A DNA stretch of 18,778 bases, taken from JBFKQC01 sp041627895. GTDB taxonomy: Bacteria; Pseudomonadota; Alphaproteobacteria; Rhodobacterales; Rhodobacteraceae. A program made the position numbers and the translations under genes. Of the stretch, positions 1 through 6,666 are shown one piece after another. Under the pieces are notes generated by a model. It saw only the letters and a program-made list of their open reading frames with translations, was not told the DNA's origin and ran no database searches. Within the stretch, counting starts at the first letter, position 1; every line of letters begins with the position of its first letter. The stretch lies in contig JBFKQC010000074.1 in assembly GCA_041627895.1 (NCBI GenBank), positions 1 through 18,778 on the forward strand, in the 5' to 3' direction.

Positions 1-21
1 GCCGCCTGCGGCGTCGCGGTG
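1..21 (+). repeat. Dispersed 21-bp intergenic hairpin element, copy 1
   Basis: This stretch is GC-rich and partly self-complementary (GCCGC / GCGGC). It matches the reverse complement of 15098-15118 at 20 of 21 positions. Both copies lie just beyond the 3' end of a minus-strand gene (glyS here, yciB there). The match is read directly from the sequence. That it belongs to a genome-wide family of intergenic repeats is an inference. Confidence 0.5.
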
Positions 22-22
22 G

Positions 23-45
23 GCGAGGGGGCGCTGCCCCCTCGC
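23..45. repeat. Perfect 10-bp stem-loop downstream of glyS
   Basis: Arms GCGAGGGGGC (23-32) and GCCCCCTCGC (36-45) pair perfectly around a 3-base loop. Then comes CCCCCGGAGTATTT (50-63), a motif I recall as frequent after genes in Rhodobacteraceae; that cannot be checked here. The hairpin sits about 40 bases past the glyS stop codon. It has no T-tract on either strand, so it is not a canonical intrinsic terminator. It may instead protect the mRNA 3' end or be a REP-like element. Confidence 0.55.
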
Positions 46-82
46 GCTCCCCCGGAGTATTTCCGGCCAGATGAAGGCGGCT

Positions 83-2182
83 TCAGCCTTCGATCCGCGT
101 GAGGTCGGCGACCTTCAGGCAGGTTTCGCGGATCCGGTGCAGCAGGTTCAGCCGGTTGCGGCGGATCACCTGGTTGTCGGTGTTGATCTGCACGGTGTCG
201 AAGAACGCGTCGATGGGCGCGCGCAAGGACGCCATGGCGTGCATCGCCGCCTCGAAGTCCTCGGCCTGCATCGCCGGGGCGATGGCGCCTTCGGCGGCGT
301 CCAGCGCGGCGAAGATCGCGTGTTCGGTGGGGTCGTCGGCAAGCTTGGGGTCGGGGCCGAAGGAGTATTCGACGCCGTCGCGTTCCTCGGCCTGCGCCAG
401 GAGCGCATGGGCGCGCTTGAAACCCAGGAGCAGGTTCTCGCCGTCGTCAGACTTGAGGAAATGGCTGAGCGCCTCGGCGCGTTTCACGAGCAGCGTCAGG
501 TCGTCGCTCTGCGGCATCGCGAGGCAGGCGTCGATGACGTCGTGGCGGATGCCCTCGTCGCGCAGATACACCTTGAGGCGGTCGTGGAAGAAGGCGAGGA
601 GGTTCGCCGCCTTGGCAGTATTCTCCGCAAGACCAAATCCTTCCTGAGCGCGCCAACGTTCGATTTCCAAGGTAAAACGGCCTTCGATTCGCCAGCGCAC
701 TGAATTGTTCAGAAGCAACCGAATAACCCCCAACGCCGCCCGGCGCAGCGCATAGGGGTCCTTCGAGCCCGTGGGCTTTTCGTCGATCGCCCAGAACCCG
801 CACAACGTGTCGATCTTGTCGGCCAGCGCGACGGCGACCGAGACGGGATGCGTCGGCACGGCGTCGGACGGTCCCAGCGGCGAATAGTGCTCTTCGCAGG
901 CTTCGGGCACGCCGTCGTCGTGGCCGGCGGCGCGGGCGTAGTACTTGCCCATGGTGCCCTGCAACTCGGGGAACTCGTAGACCATTTCCGAGGCCAGGTC
1001 GGCCTTGGCGATCTTCGCGGCTTCCTCCGCGAGGTCGGGCTTGGCGCCCACCAGCGGCGCGATCTCGCGGGCCAGCGCGGCGATGCGCTCCACCCGCTCG
1101 GCCTGGGTGCCGAGCTTCGCGTGAAACGTGACGGTCTCCAACGCCTTGGCCAGCCCGGTCATGCCGACACGGCCCACGGTGCGCAGATCGTTCTCCCAGA
1201 AGAACTTGGCGTCGCTGAGCCGCGCCGCCAGCACCTTGGCGTTGCCGGTCAGGATCGTCGCGCCCTGATCCGCCGTCTCGATATTGGCGACGGTCAGGAA
1301 TTTCTCGATCCGCCCGGTCGCCGGGTTGCGCACGGAAAAGAACTTCTGGTGCTCGCGCATCGAGGTCTGCAGCACCTCCGCCGGCAGGTCCAGGAACTCT
1401 GCCCCGATCCCGCCCATCAGCACCACGGGCCATTCCACCAGCCCCGCGACCTCGGCCAGAAGGCCCTTGTCCTCGACCACCTCCAGCCCCTGCGCGAAGG
1501 CGAGGTTGTGGGCGTCGGTCCAGATGTGGTCGGCGCGTTCCTGCGTCCGCAGGATCACCTGCGCGCGCTTCAGCCGCCGCTCGTAATCGTCGAACGAGGT
1601 GACGGCGAAACGCCCCGGCGCCATGAAGCGGTGGCCGCAGGTCGTGTCGCCGGCGGCGATGCCCTCGATGTCCAGCGGCACGACCCTCGCCCCGGCCTCG
1701 TCGCTCAGGATGCAGAGGATCGAATGCAACGGCCGCACCCAGCGCAACGGCCCTGCCCCCCAGCGCATCGACTTCGGCCAGGGAAAGGCGCGGATCACCC
1801 GGTCCAGCACCTCGGCGACGATCTCGTCGGCGGGGCGGCCGGGGCGCTCGATGGTGGCAAACCAGACCTGGCCCTTCCCCGCGTCGCGGGCTTCCAGCTG
1901 GTCCCTGGTCAGCCCGGTCGAGCGCAGGAACCCCTCCAGCGCACTCGCCGGCGCGTCGACGCGGGGGCCCTTGCGTTCCTCGCGCACATCCGGGCTTTGC
2001 GCCAGCAGGCCCTCGACCGTCAGCGCCAGCCGGCGCGGCGTGGCAAAGGCGCCGGCATGGGCGTAGGTCAGGCCGGCCTCGACCAGCCCGTCGGTCATCA
2101 GGCGCCGGAAATCCTCGGCTGCGCGGGTCTGCATCCGCGCGGGGATTTCCTCGGAAAACAGCTCGATCAGCAGGTCGGGCAT
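83..2182 (-). CDS. glyS: Glycine--tRNA ligase beta subunit
   Basis: This is the beta subunit of the alpha2-beta2 bacterial glycyl-tRNA synthetase, a cytoplasmic enzyme that charges tRNA-Gly; beta provides most tRNA recognition. The 699-residue product is the usual length for GlyS. It opens with the characteristic LLIELFSEEIPARMQ, continues through the conserved core (WPKSMRWG and VRPLHSI near residues 135-155, QTSMREHQKFF near 275), and ends in a helical DALR-type anticodon-binding region containing FFDTVQINTDNQ. The ATG overlaps the stop codon of the preceding small gene by one base (TGATG), so translational coupling is likely. The gene is last in the operon begun by glyQ, but three other genes lie between them. 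No frameshift or missing region was seen. Confidence 0.97.
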   Translation of the reverse strand: MPDLLIELFSEEIPARMQTRAAEDFRRLMTDGLVEAGLTYAHAGAFATPRRLALTVEGLLAQSPDVREERKGPRVDAPASALEGFLRSTGLTRDQLEARDAGKGQVWFATIERPGRPADEIVAEVLDRVIRAFPWPKSMRWGAGPLRWVRPLHSILCILSDEAGARVVPLDIEGIAAGDTTCGHRFMAPGRFAVTSFDDYERRLKRAQVILRTQERADHIWTDAHNLAFAQGLEVVEDKGLLAEVAGLVEWPVVLMGGIGAEFLDLPAEVLQTSMREHQKFFSVRNPATGRIEKFLTVANIETADQGATILTGNAKVLAARLSDAKFFWENDLRTVGRVGMTGLAKALETVTFHAKLGTQAERVERIAALAREIAPLVGAKPDLAEEAAKIAKADLASEMVYEFPELQGTMGKYYARAAGHDDGVPEACEEHYSPLGPSDAVPTHPVSVAVALADKIDTLCGFWAIDEKPTGSKDPYALRRAALGVIRLLLNNSVRWRIEGRFTLEIERWRAQEGFGLAENTAKAANLLAFFHDRLKVYLRDEGIRHDVIDACLAMPQSDDLTLLVKRAEALSHFLKSDDGENLLLGFKRAHALLAQAEERDGVEYSFGPDPKLADDPTEHAIFAALDAAEGAIAPAMQAEDFEAAMHAMASLRAPIDAFFDTVQINTDNQVIRRNRLNLLHRIRETCLKVADLTRIEG

Positions 2183-2652
2183 CAGTCCTGGTACTTTCCG
2201 TTCAGTTGGTGCCAGGCGAAACCCCGCCCGTCGTCGAATATCGCGACCACGCGGTCGACGCCGTCGCGCACTCCGGCCTCGGCCAGATAGGCGATGGCGC
2301 GCTCGGCCTCAAGCGTTCGTCCGATCAGGGCGGCGTCGTAGCAGTCGAACCAGCCGGGCGCGGTCAGCGGCACCGGGTCGTCATAGACGACGAAGGACTC
2401 GGTCAGCATCGCGTGGCTGTGGCTGGTGGTGAAACAGGCGCGGAAGCGCAGCGGCGACGACGAGGCGTCGATGGCGCGCACGTCCTCGGCGAGGATCATC
2501 TCGGTCTCGCCGGTGGCCACCGAAGTCAGGCGCACCTCGTAGCCGCCGGGGGGCAGCTCGTCATAGAAGGCGTAGAGCTGCAGGATGTACATCGCGATGC
2601 CGGCCAGAAGTGCGGTGCCCACGATCCCTGTCCCTATGATCTTGCCGTTCAT
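2182..2652 (-). CDS. Small membrane-anchored protein of unknown function (possibly DUF6446)
   Basis: The 156-residue product has one N-terminal hydrophobic segment (about residues 5-26) after a short Lys-containing start, so it is probably anchored in the inner membrane with a periplasmic domain. The rest is soluble and includes two Cys (in RACFTT and WFDCYDA) that could form a disulfide in the periplasm. I recognise no catalytic motif. From memory it resembles a Rhodobacterales family annotated DUF6446 found beside glyS, but I cannot verify this. It overlaps the FkbM gene by 4 bases (ATGA) and glyS by 1 base, so it is almost certainly co-translated with both. It may have no functional link to tRNA charging. 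Confidence 0.85.
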   Translation of the reverse strand: MNGKIIGTGIVGTALLAGIAMYILQLYAFYDELPPGGYEVRLTSVATGETEMILAEDVRAIDASSSPLRFRACFTTSHSHAMLTESFVVYDDPVPLTAPGWFDCYDAALIGRTLEAERAIAYLAEAGVRDGVDRVVAIFDDGRGFAWHQLNGKYQD

Positions 2653-3437
2653 GCCCCGGGCCGGATGCCGAAGGTGATCTTGCGCCCCCGGGTCGAATGC
2701 GTGACGTGAAAGCCATGGCCCGCAAGGATGCGCTCGCAGTCAGCGCCGGTTTCGGCGCCCTCGCGCTCCGGCCCGGTATCGAGTGCGATCTGCCGGGTGC
2801 GCTTCAGCACCTCGGCGGCGCCGTCCAGCACCTCGGGTTCCGCGCCCTCGGCGTCGCACTTGATCAGGTCGATCCGGTCGAGATCGCCGGCCAGCGCATC
2901 CAGCGGCCGGGCGTGCTGGGTGATCGCCCGGACGTCCTGTGCCTTCGAGGGCCGGAAGATCGAGCTGTCGGCCTTGGCGGGTGCGCTGTAGAAGGTCAGG
3001 TCCTCCTCGGCCTTCCAGACCAGGCCGTGCAGCGCCGTGACCAGCGGTTCGTCTGCCACGTTCAGGGACAGGCATTCGAAGACCGTCGGATCGCCCTCGA
3101 TCGCCAACACCTCGGCCCCGCGCGCGGCGGCGCCGAGCGTGAACTCGCCCACGTTGGCACCGATGTCGATCACCCGGTCGCCGGACTTCAGCGCGACCCG
3201 GCCGCCCACGTCGAAATGCCGGAACAGCCGCGCGACCCGCGCCTGCCAGCCCCAGCGGTAATGCAGCCAGCGCTGGGCCGAGGCGACGTGAACCGGGCGC
3301 TCGTCGGTCTCGATCACGAAATGCCCGGCCTCGGGGCGAACCGCCACCGGGCGCCAGCCGGCCAGGCCGGCCCGCGCACCGGCATTGTGCAGTGCCATGT
3401 GGGCCGGCCCGTGCCATGGCAGATCGAGCGCCGCCAT
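2649..3437 (-). CDS. FkbM family SAM-dependent methyltransferase
   Basis: The 262-residue product has the FkbM pattern: the SAM-binding motif VIDIGANVGEFT in the middle, the acidic strand-2 motif LAIEGDP, and the family signature DLIKCDAEGAEPEVLDGA further on. FkbM-type enzymes usually methylate hydroxyl groups of sugars or secondary metabolites; the substrate here cannot be told. The ATG at 3437 was chosen because the frame further upstream reads antisense-like Arg/Ser/Pro-rich sequence overlapping the VOC gene, and because the N-terminus then resembles a real protein (MAALDLPWHGPAHMAL). The ribosome binding site is weak. It lies 31 bases after the VOC stop codon and overlaps the next gene by 4 bases, inside the glyQ-glyS operon. 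Confidence 0.88.
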   Translation of the reverse strand: MAALDLPWHGPAHMALHNAGARAGLAGWRPVAVRPEAGHFVIETDERPVHVASAQRWLHYRWGWQARVARLFRHFDVGGRVALKSGDRVIDIGANVGEFTLGAAARGAEVLAIEGDPTVFECLSLNVADEPLVTALHGLVWKAEEDLTFYSAPAKADSSIFRPSKAQDVRAITQHARPLDALAGDLDRIDLIKCDAEGAEPEVLDGAAEVLKRTRQIALDTGPEREGAETGADCERILAGHGFHVTHSTRGRKITFGIRPGA

Positions 3438-3468
3438 CAGCGCGCCGCCCCGGTTCGCGCCGCGCCAC

Positions 3469-3840
3469 TCATGCGCCGATTTCCTGGCCGAAGCACAAGA
3501 GGTTGCCGTCGGGGTCGCGCACCGTGATCTCGCGCATGCCGTAGACCGCGTCGCGCGGCCCCTCGATCGCCGCCCCGCGGCCGCGCAGTTCCTCGGCCAG
3601 GGCGTCGACGTCCTCGGTGTGGAAATAGGCCCGCCAGGCCGCGGAGAACCCGGTATCCGCGCCGTGCCAGGCATCGACGAAGACGGTCGCCCGGCCGCGG
3701 TGGAAGATGCCGAAACGCGGCGGCTCGCCACCCTCCTCGCCTAGCGTGAAGCCCATGGTCAGCGTCCAGAAGCTGCGCGCGGTCGGATAATCGCCCGAGC
3801 GCAGGACGGGGATCGAGGATGCCAGCGTCACGCGCGCCAT
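3469..3840 (-). CDS. VOC superfamily protein (bleomycin-resistance/glyoxalase-like)
   Basis: This 123-residue single-domain protein belongs to the vicinal oxygen chelate fold. Visible traits are the N-terminal strand VTLASSIPVLRSGDYPTARSFW, the middle segment FGIFHRGRATVFVD, and the C-terminal REITVRDPDGNLLCFGQ, which is the classic closing motif of bleomycin-resistance-type proteins. Members are either metal enzymes (glyoxalases, dioxygenases) or binding proteins that sequester antibiotics; the metal ligands here are not clear enough to choose. The start ATG (3840) lies inside the 3' end of glyQ with a 13-base overlap, so it is translated from the same mRNA. A much longer open frame upstream overlaps glyQ and is not real. 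Confidence 0.85.
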   Translation of the reverse strand: MARVTLASSIPVLRSGDYPTARSFWTLTMGFTLGEEGGEPPRFGIFHRGRATVFVDAWHGADTGFSAAWRAYFHTEDVDALAEELRGRGAAIEGPRDAVYGMREITVRDPDGNLLCFGQEIGA

Positions 3841-4748
3841 CCCCCCGCCTCGGTCGTCACGAAGGCGTCGGCGCACATCTTGGCCAGCGCCCGGACCCGA
3901 CCGATATAGGCCTGCCGCTCGGTCACGCTGATCACGCCGCGGGCGTCCAGCAGGTTGAAGATGTGGCTCGCCTTGATGCACTGGTCGTAGGCCGGATGCG
4001 CCATCACGATGCGCTTGCCGGTCTTGGGGTCCTCGGCGGGCTCGGCCAGGATGCGTGCCGCTTCGGCCTCGGCCTCCTCGAACTGCTTCAGCAGGATCTC
4101 GGTGTTGGCGACATCGAAGTTGAAGCGGCTGTATTCCTCTTCGGTCTGCCGGAACACGTCGCCATAGCTCAGGGGGATGGGCGCCTGCGGGTCGTTGAAC
4201 GGCATCTCCATCACGTGGTCGATGCCGAGGACATACATCGCCAGCCGTTCCAGCCCATAGGTCAGCTCGCCGCTGACCGGATGACAGTCATGCCCGCCGA
4301 CCTGCTGGAAATAGGTGAACTGGCTCACCTCCATCCCGTCGCACCAGACCTCCCAGCCCAGCCCCCAGGCGCCCAGCGTCGGACTTTCCCAGTCGTCCTC
4401 GACGAACCGGATGTCGTGCAGGGCCATGTCGATGCCGATGGCTTCGAGCGATCCCAGATAGAGCGCCTGAAAATCCGGCGGCGACGGTTTGGTCAGCACC
4501 TGGTACTGGTAGTAGTGCTGCAGCCGGTTCGGGTTCTCGCCATAGCGCCCGTCGGTGGGCCGGCGCGAGGGCTGGACATAGGCCGCCGACCAGGGCTGGG
4601 TCCCCAGCGATCGCAGCGTCGTGGCGGGATGGAACGTGCCCGCGCCGACCTCCATGTCGTAAGGTTGCAGGACGGCACAGCCCTGTCCGGCCCAATAGGT
4701 CTGAAGCCGCAGGATGATCTCCTGGAACGAGCGTGGGGCGCCTGACAT
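3828..4748 (-). CDS. glyQ: Glycine--tRNA ligase alpha subunit
   Basis: This is the catalytic alpha subunit of the alpha2-beta2 glycyl-tRNA synthetase (class II), which forms glycyl-adenylate and works with GlyS. The 306-residue product matches the family length. Near the N-terminus it has SFQEIILRLQTYWAGQGC, then the motif-2 region YVQPSRRPTDGRYGENPNR (about residues 58-76) and the motif-3 region GELTYGLERLAMYV (about residues 160-173). ATG 4748 is preferred over the adjacent GTG at 4751 and is preceded by AGGA at suitable spacing. This is the first gene of the operon. A convincing promoter lies just upstream, giving a leader of only about 20 bases. The family normally has glyQ next to or close to glyS; here they are about 1.6 kb apart. 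Confidence 0.97.
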   Translation of the reverse strand: MSGAPRSFQEIILRLQTYWAGQGCAVLQPYDMEVGAGTFHPATTLRSLGTQPWSAAYVQPSRRPTDGRYGENPNRLQHYYQYQVLTKPSPPDFQALYLGSLEAIGIDMALHDIRFVEDDWESPTLGAWGLGWEVWCDGMEVSQFTYFQQVGGHDCHPVSGELTYGLERLAMYVLGIDHVMEMPFNDPQAPIPLSYGDVFRQTEEEYSRFNFDVANTEILLKQFEEAEAEAARILAEPAEDPKTGKRIVMAHPAYDQCIKASHIFNLLDARGVISVTERQAYIGRVRALAKMCADAFVTTEAGGWRA

Positions 4749-4775
4749 CACCGATCCTGCCGCAAAATCGCGTTC

Positions 4776-4804
4776 TCAATAGGCAACAGCACCGGCAGGG
4801 TCAA
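4776..4804 (-). promoter_or_regulatory. Predicted sigma-70 promoter of the glyQ operon
   Basis: Read on the minus strand, TTGACC (4804-4799) is followed by a 17-base spacer and TATTGA (4781-4776). Transcription would start near 4769, about 20 bases before the glyQ ATG. The -35 hexamer forms an inverted repeat with the -35 hexamer of the divergent plus-strand gene. This is a prediction by eye. Confidence 0.65.
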
Positions 4805-4825
4805 TCACGTCTGCCGCAAGCCATA

Positions 4826-4855
4826 TTGACCTTGCAGGCGTTCGCCGCTTTGTAA
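4826..4855 (+). promoter_or_regulatory. Predicted sigma-70 promoter of the SPOR/trypsin-like gene
   Basis: TTGACC (4826-4831) is followed after 17 or 18 bases by TTTGTA or TTGTAA (4849-4855). A start near 4862 leaves about a 30-base leader before the ATG at 4892. It is back-to-back with the glyQ promoter, the two -35 boxes being 21 bases apart. Confidence 0.55.
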
Positions 4856-4891
4856 GGCTGGACGCGTCGGGTTTGAGGATCGAGAGTGTTC

Positions 4892-6634
4892 ATGCAACAG
4901 CTTTTCCGCGCGGGTCTGGCCGCGGTCATTTCCGTTTGGGCGGGGCTCGCCTGGGCTCAGGCGACCTTCGTACAGATCGAGGCGCATCCCAACCTCACCG
5001 TCGCCCAGGATCGCGCGCGGGCCTACGCCGCCAACCTGCCGGACGTGAACGGCTTCCGGCTGGGCTCTGGCTGGTACGCGATATCGCTCGGGCCCTACAA
5101 CGAGTCCCGGGCGATCGACCAGATCCAGTCGCTGAAGGCGACGCGCCGGATCCCGGCGGATTCGTTCCTTGTCGACCGGACCGCCTATGTCCAGCAATTC
5201 TTCCCGCTGGGCTCGGATTCGCTGACCGCCGCGCCGCAGGATCAGCCGGGGACCGAAACCGCATCGCTGGACCAGCCCGCCGCGGCAGCCCCCGCGATCC
5301 CCGAAGAGACCCGCCGCGAGGCGCTGCGCAGCGAAAACGAACTGACCCGGCAGCAGAAATTCGACCTGCAGATCGCGCTGCAATGGTTCGGCTTCTACGA
5401 CGGCGCCATCGACGCCGCCTTCGGGCCGGGCACGCGCAACTCGATGGCGGCCTGGCAGGTCTCGAAGGGCTACGAGGCGACCGGCGTCCTGACCACGCGG
5501 CAGCGCGCCGAACTGACCGGCGAATACCGCGCGGTGTTCGATTCGCTCGGGCTGGCGACGGTGCGCGACGCGCGCGCCGGGATCGCGCTGGAACTGCCGC
5601 AGGCGATGGTCGAGTTCGACCGCTACGACCCGCCGTTCGCGCATTTCGGACCGAAGGGCGACAGCGGCGTCAAGGTGCTGCTGATCAGCCAGATGGGCGA
5701 CGAGAACACGCTATTGGGCCTCTACGACATCATGCAGACGCTGGAAATCGTGCCACTCGAGGGCGAGCGCACCCGGTCCAGCAACCGCTTCACGCTGACC
5801 GGCGAGAACGGTCGGATTAGGTCCTACACCCATGCCGAACTGACAGGCGGCGCGGTCAAGGGCTTTACCCTGATCTGGCCCGCCGGCGAGGACCGCCGCT
5901 TCGACGTGGCGCTGAAGGCGATGCGCGACAGCTTCACCGCGCTCGAGGGCGCGGTGCTGCCCGACACGGTGGGCGAGGGCGCGCTGGAACAGTCCATCGA
6001 CCTGCTCAGCGGGCTGAAGATCCGCCGCCCGCAGCAATCGCGCTCGGGCTTCTACATCGACGCGCGCGGCATGGTACTGACCACGGCGGATGCGGTGGCG
6101 TCCTGCACCCGGATCACGCTGGACGAGGTGCACGAGGCCGAGGTCGTGGCCGAGGACCGTGCGCTCGGCCTGGCGCTGCTGCGTCCGGCCGAGGTGCTGG
6201 CGCCGCTCGACTATGCGCGGTTCCAGCCCGGCGTTCCGCGGCTGCAATCCGAGGTCGCGGTTTCGGGCTACAGCTTCGAGGGCATGCTGGGCGCGCCGAC
6301 GCTGACCTTCGGCACGCTCGCCGACCTGCGCGGCCTCGGCGGCGAGGCGACGCTCAAGCGCCTGGCGCTGGCCGCCAGCCCGGGCGATGCGGGCGGGCCG
6401 GTCTTCGACACGTCGGGATCGGTGCTGGGCATGCTGCTGCCGACCCGCGAGGCGGCCGGCAAGCGGCTGCCCGACGACGTCAGCTTTGCCGCCGACGCGC
6501 TGGCCATCGCCGAGTTCCTGTCGAACAGCGGCTACGCGCCCGCGGCCTCGGACCGGACGGGCGCGATGTCGGCCGAGGACCTCACCGACATGGCGCTGAA
6601 GCTGACCGTGCTGGTCAGCTGCTGGGACGAATAG
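4892..6634 (+). CDS. Exported SPOR-like / peptidoglycan-binding / trypsin-like protein (probable pseudoprotease)
   Basis: A cleavable signal peptide is evident (hydrophobic stretch, then AWA-Q near residue 22), so the 580-residue product is exported. Four regions follow. A SPOR-like module comes first (about 25-105; FVQIEAHPN, GWYAISLGPYN). A peptidoglycan_binding_1-type domain follows (about 150-205; LQIALQWFGFYDGAIDAAFGPGTR), then a middle region without clear assignment (about 210-350). Last is an S1/trypsin-like beta-barrel (about 385-550; GFYIDARGMVLTTADAV, ASPGDAGGPVFD). In that barrel the expected His, Asp and Ser positions appear as Asp400, Gly426 and Ala500, so proteolysis is unlikely. 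Two Cys (405 and near the C-terminus, SCWDE) could form a disulfide. ATG 4892 was preferred to GTG 4886. The domains suggest a cell-wall-associated binding or sensing role in the periplasm; the ligand is unknown. Confidence 0.88.
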   Translation: MQQLFRAGLAAVISVWAGLAWAQATFVQIEAHPNLTVAQDRARAYAANLPDVNGFRLGSGWYAISLGPYNESRAIDQIQSLKATRRIPADSFLVDRTAYVQQFFPLGSDSLTAAPQDQPGTETASLDQPAAAAPAIPEETRREALRSENELTRQQKFDLQIALQWFGFYDGAIDAAFGPGTRNSMAAWQVSKGYEATGVLTTRQRAELTGEYRAVFDSLGLATVRDARAGIALELPQAMVEFDRYDPPFAHFGPKGDSGVKVLLISQMGDENTLLGLYDIMQTLEIVPLEGERTRSSNRFTLTGENGRIRSYTHAELTGGAVKGFTLIWPAGEDRRFDVALKAMRDSFTALEGAVLPDTVGEGALEQSIDLLSGLKIRRPQQSRSGFYIDARGMVLTTADAVASCTRITLDEVHEAEVVAEDRALGLALLRPAEVLAPLDYARFQPGVPRLQSEVAVSGYSFEGMLGAPTLTFGTLADLRGLGGEATLKRLALAASPGDAGGPVFDTSGSVLGMLLPTREAAGKRLPDDVSFAADALAIAEFLSNSGYAPAASDRTGAMSAEDLTDMALKLTVLVSCWDE

Positions 6635-6666
6635 CGCACCGGAAGTCGGCGACGATTACGCGGCGC

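Noticed and set aside
848..2290. Long plus-strand open frame opposite glyS, and similar ones opposite trkH and metZ
   Set aside because: These are antisense shadows caused by GC-rich codon bias. They are His/Arg/Gln/Gly-rich, have no recognisable domain and lie opposite clearly identified genes.
2649..3731. A longer 360-codon version of the FkbM methyltransferase
   Set aside because: The extra N-terminal codons read the VOC gene in another frame and look like Arg/Ser/Pro shadow sequence. The methyltransferase begins at ATG 3437.
4805..5644. Minus-strand 279-codon open frame opposite the SPOR/trypsin-like gene
   Set aside because: Its composition is Arg/Gly/Gln-rich without domain motifs, and the plus strand carries a signal peptide and identifiable domains.
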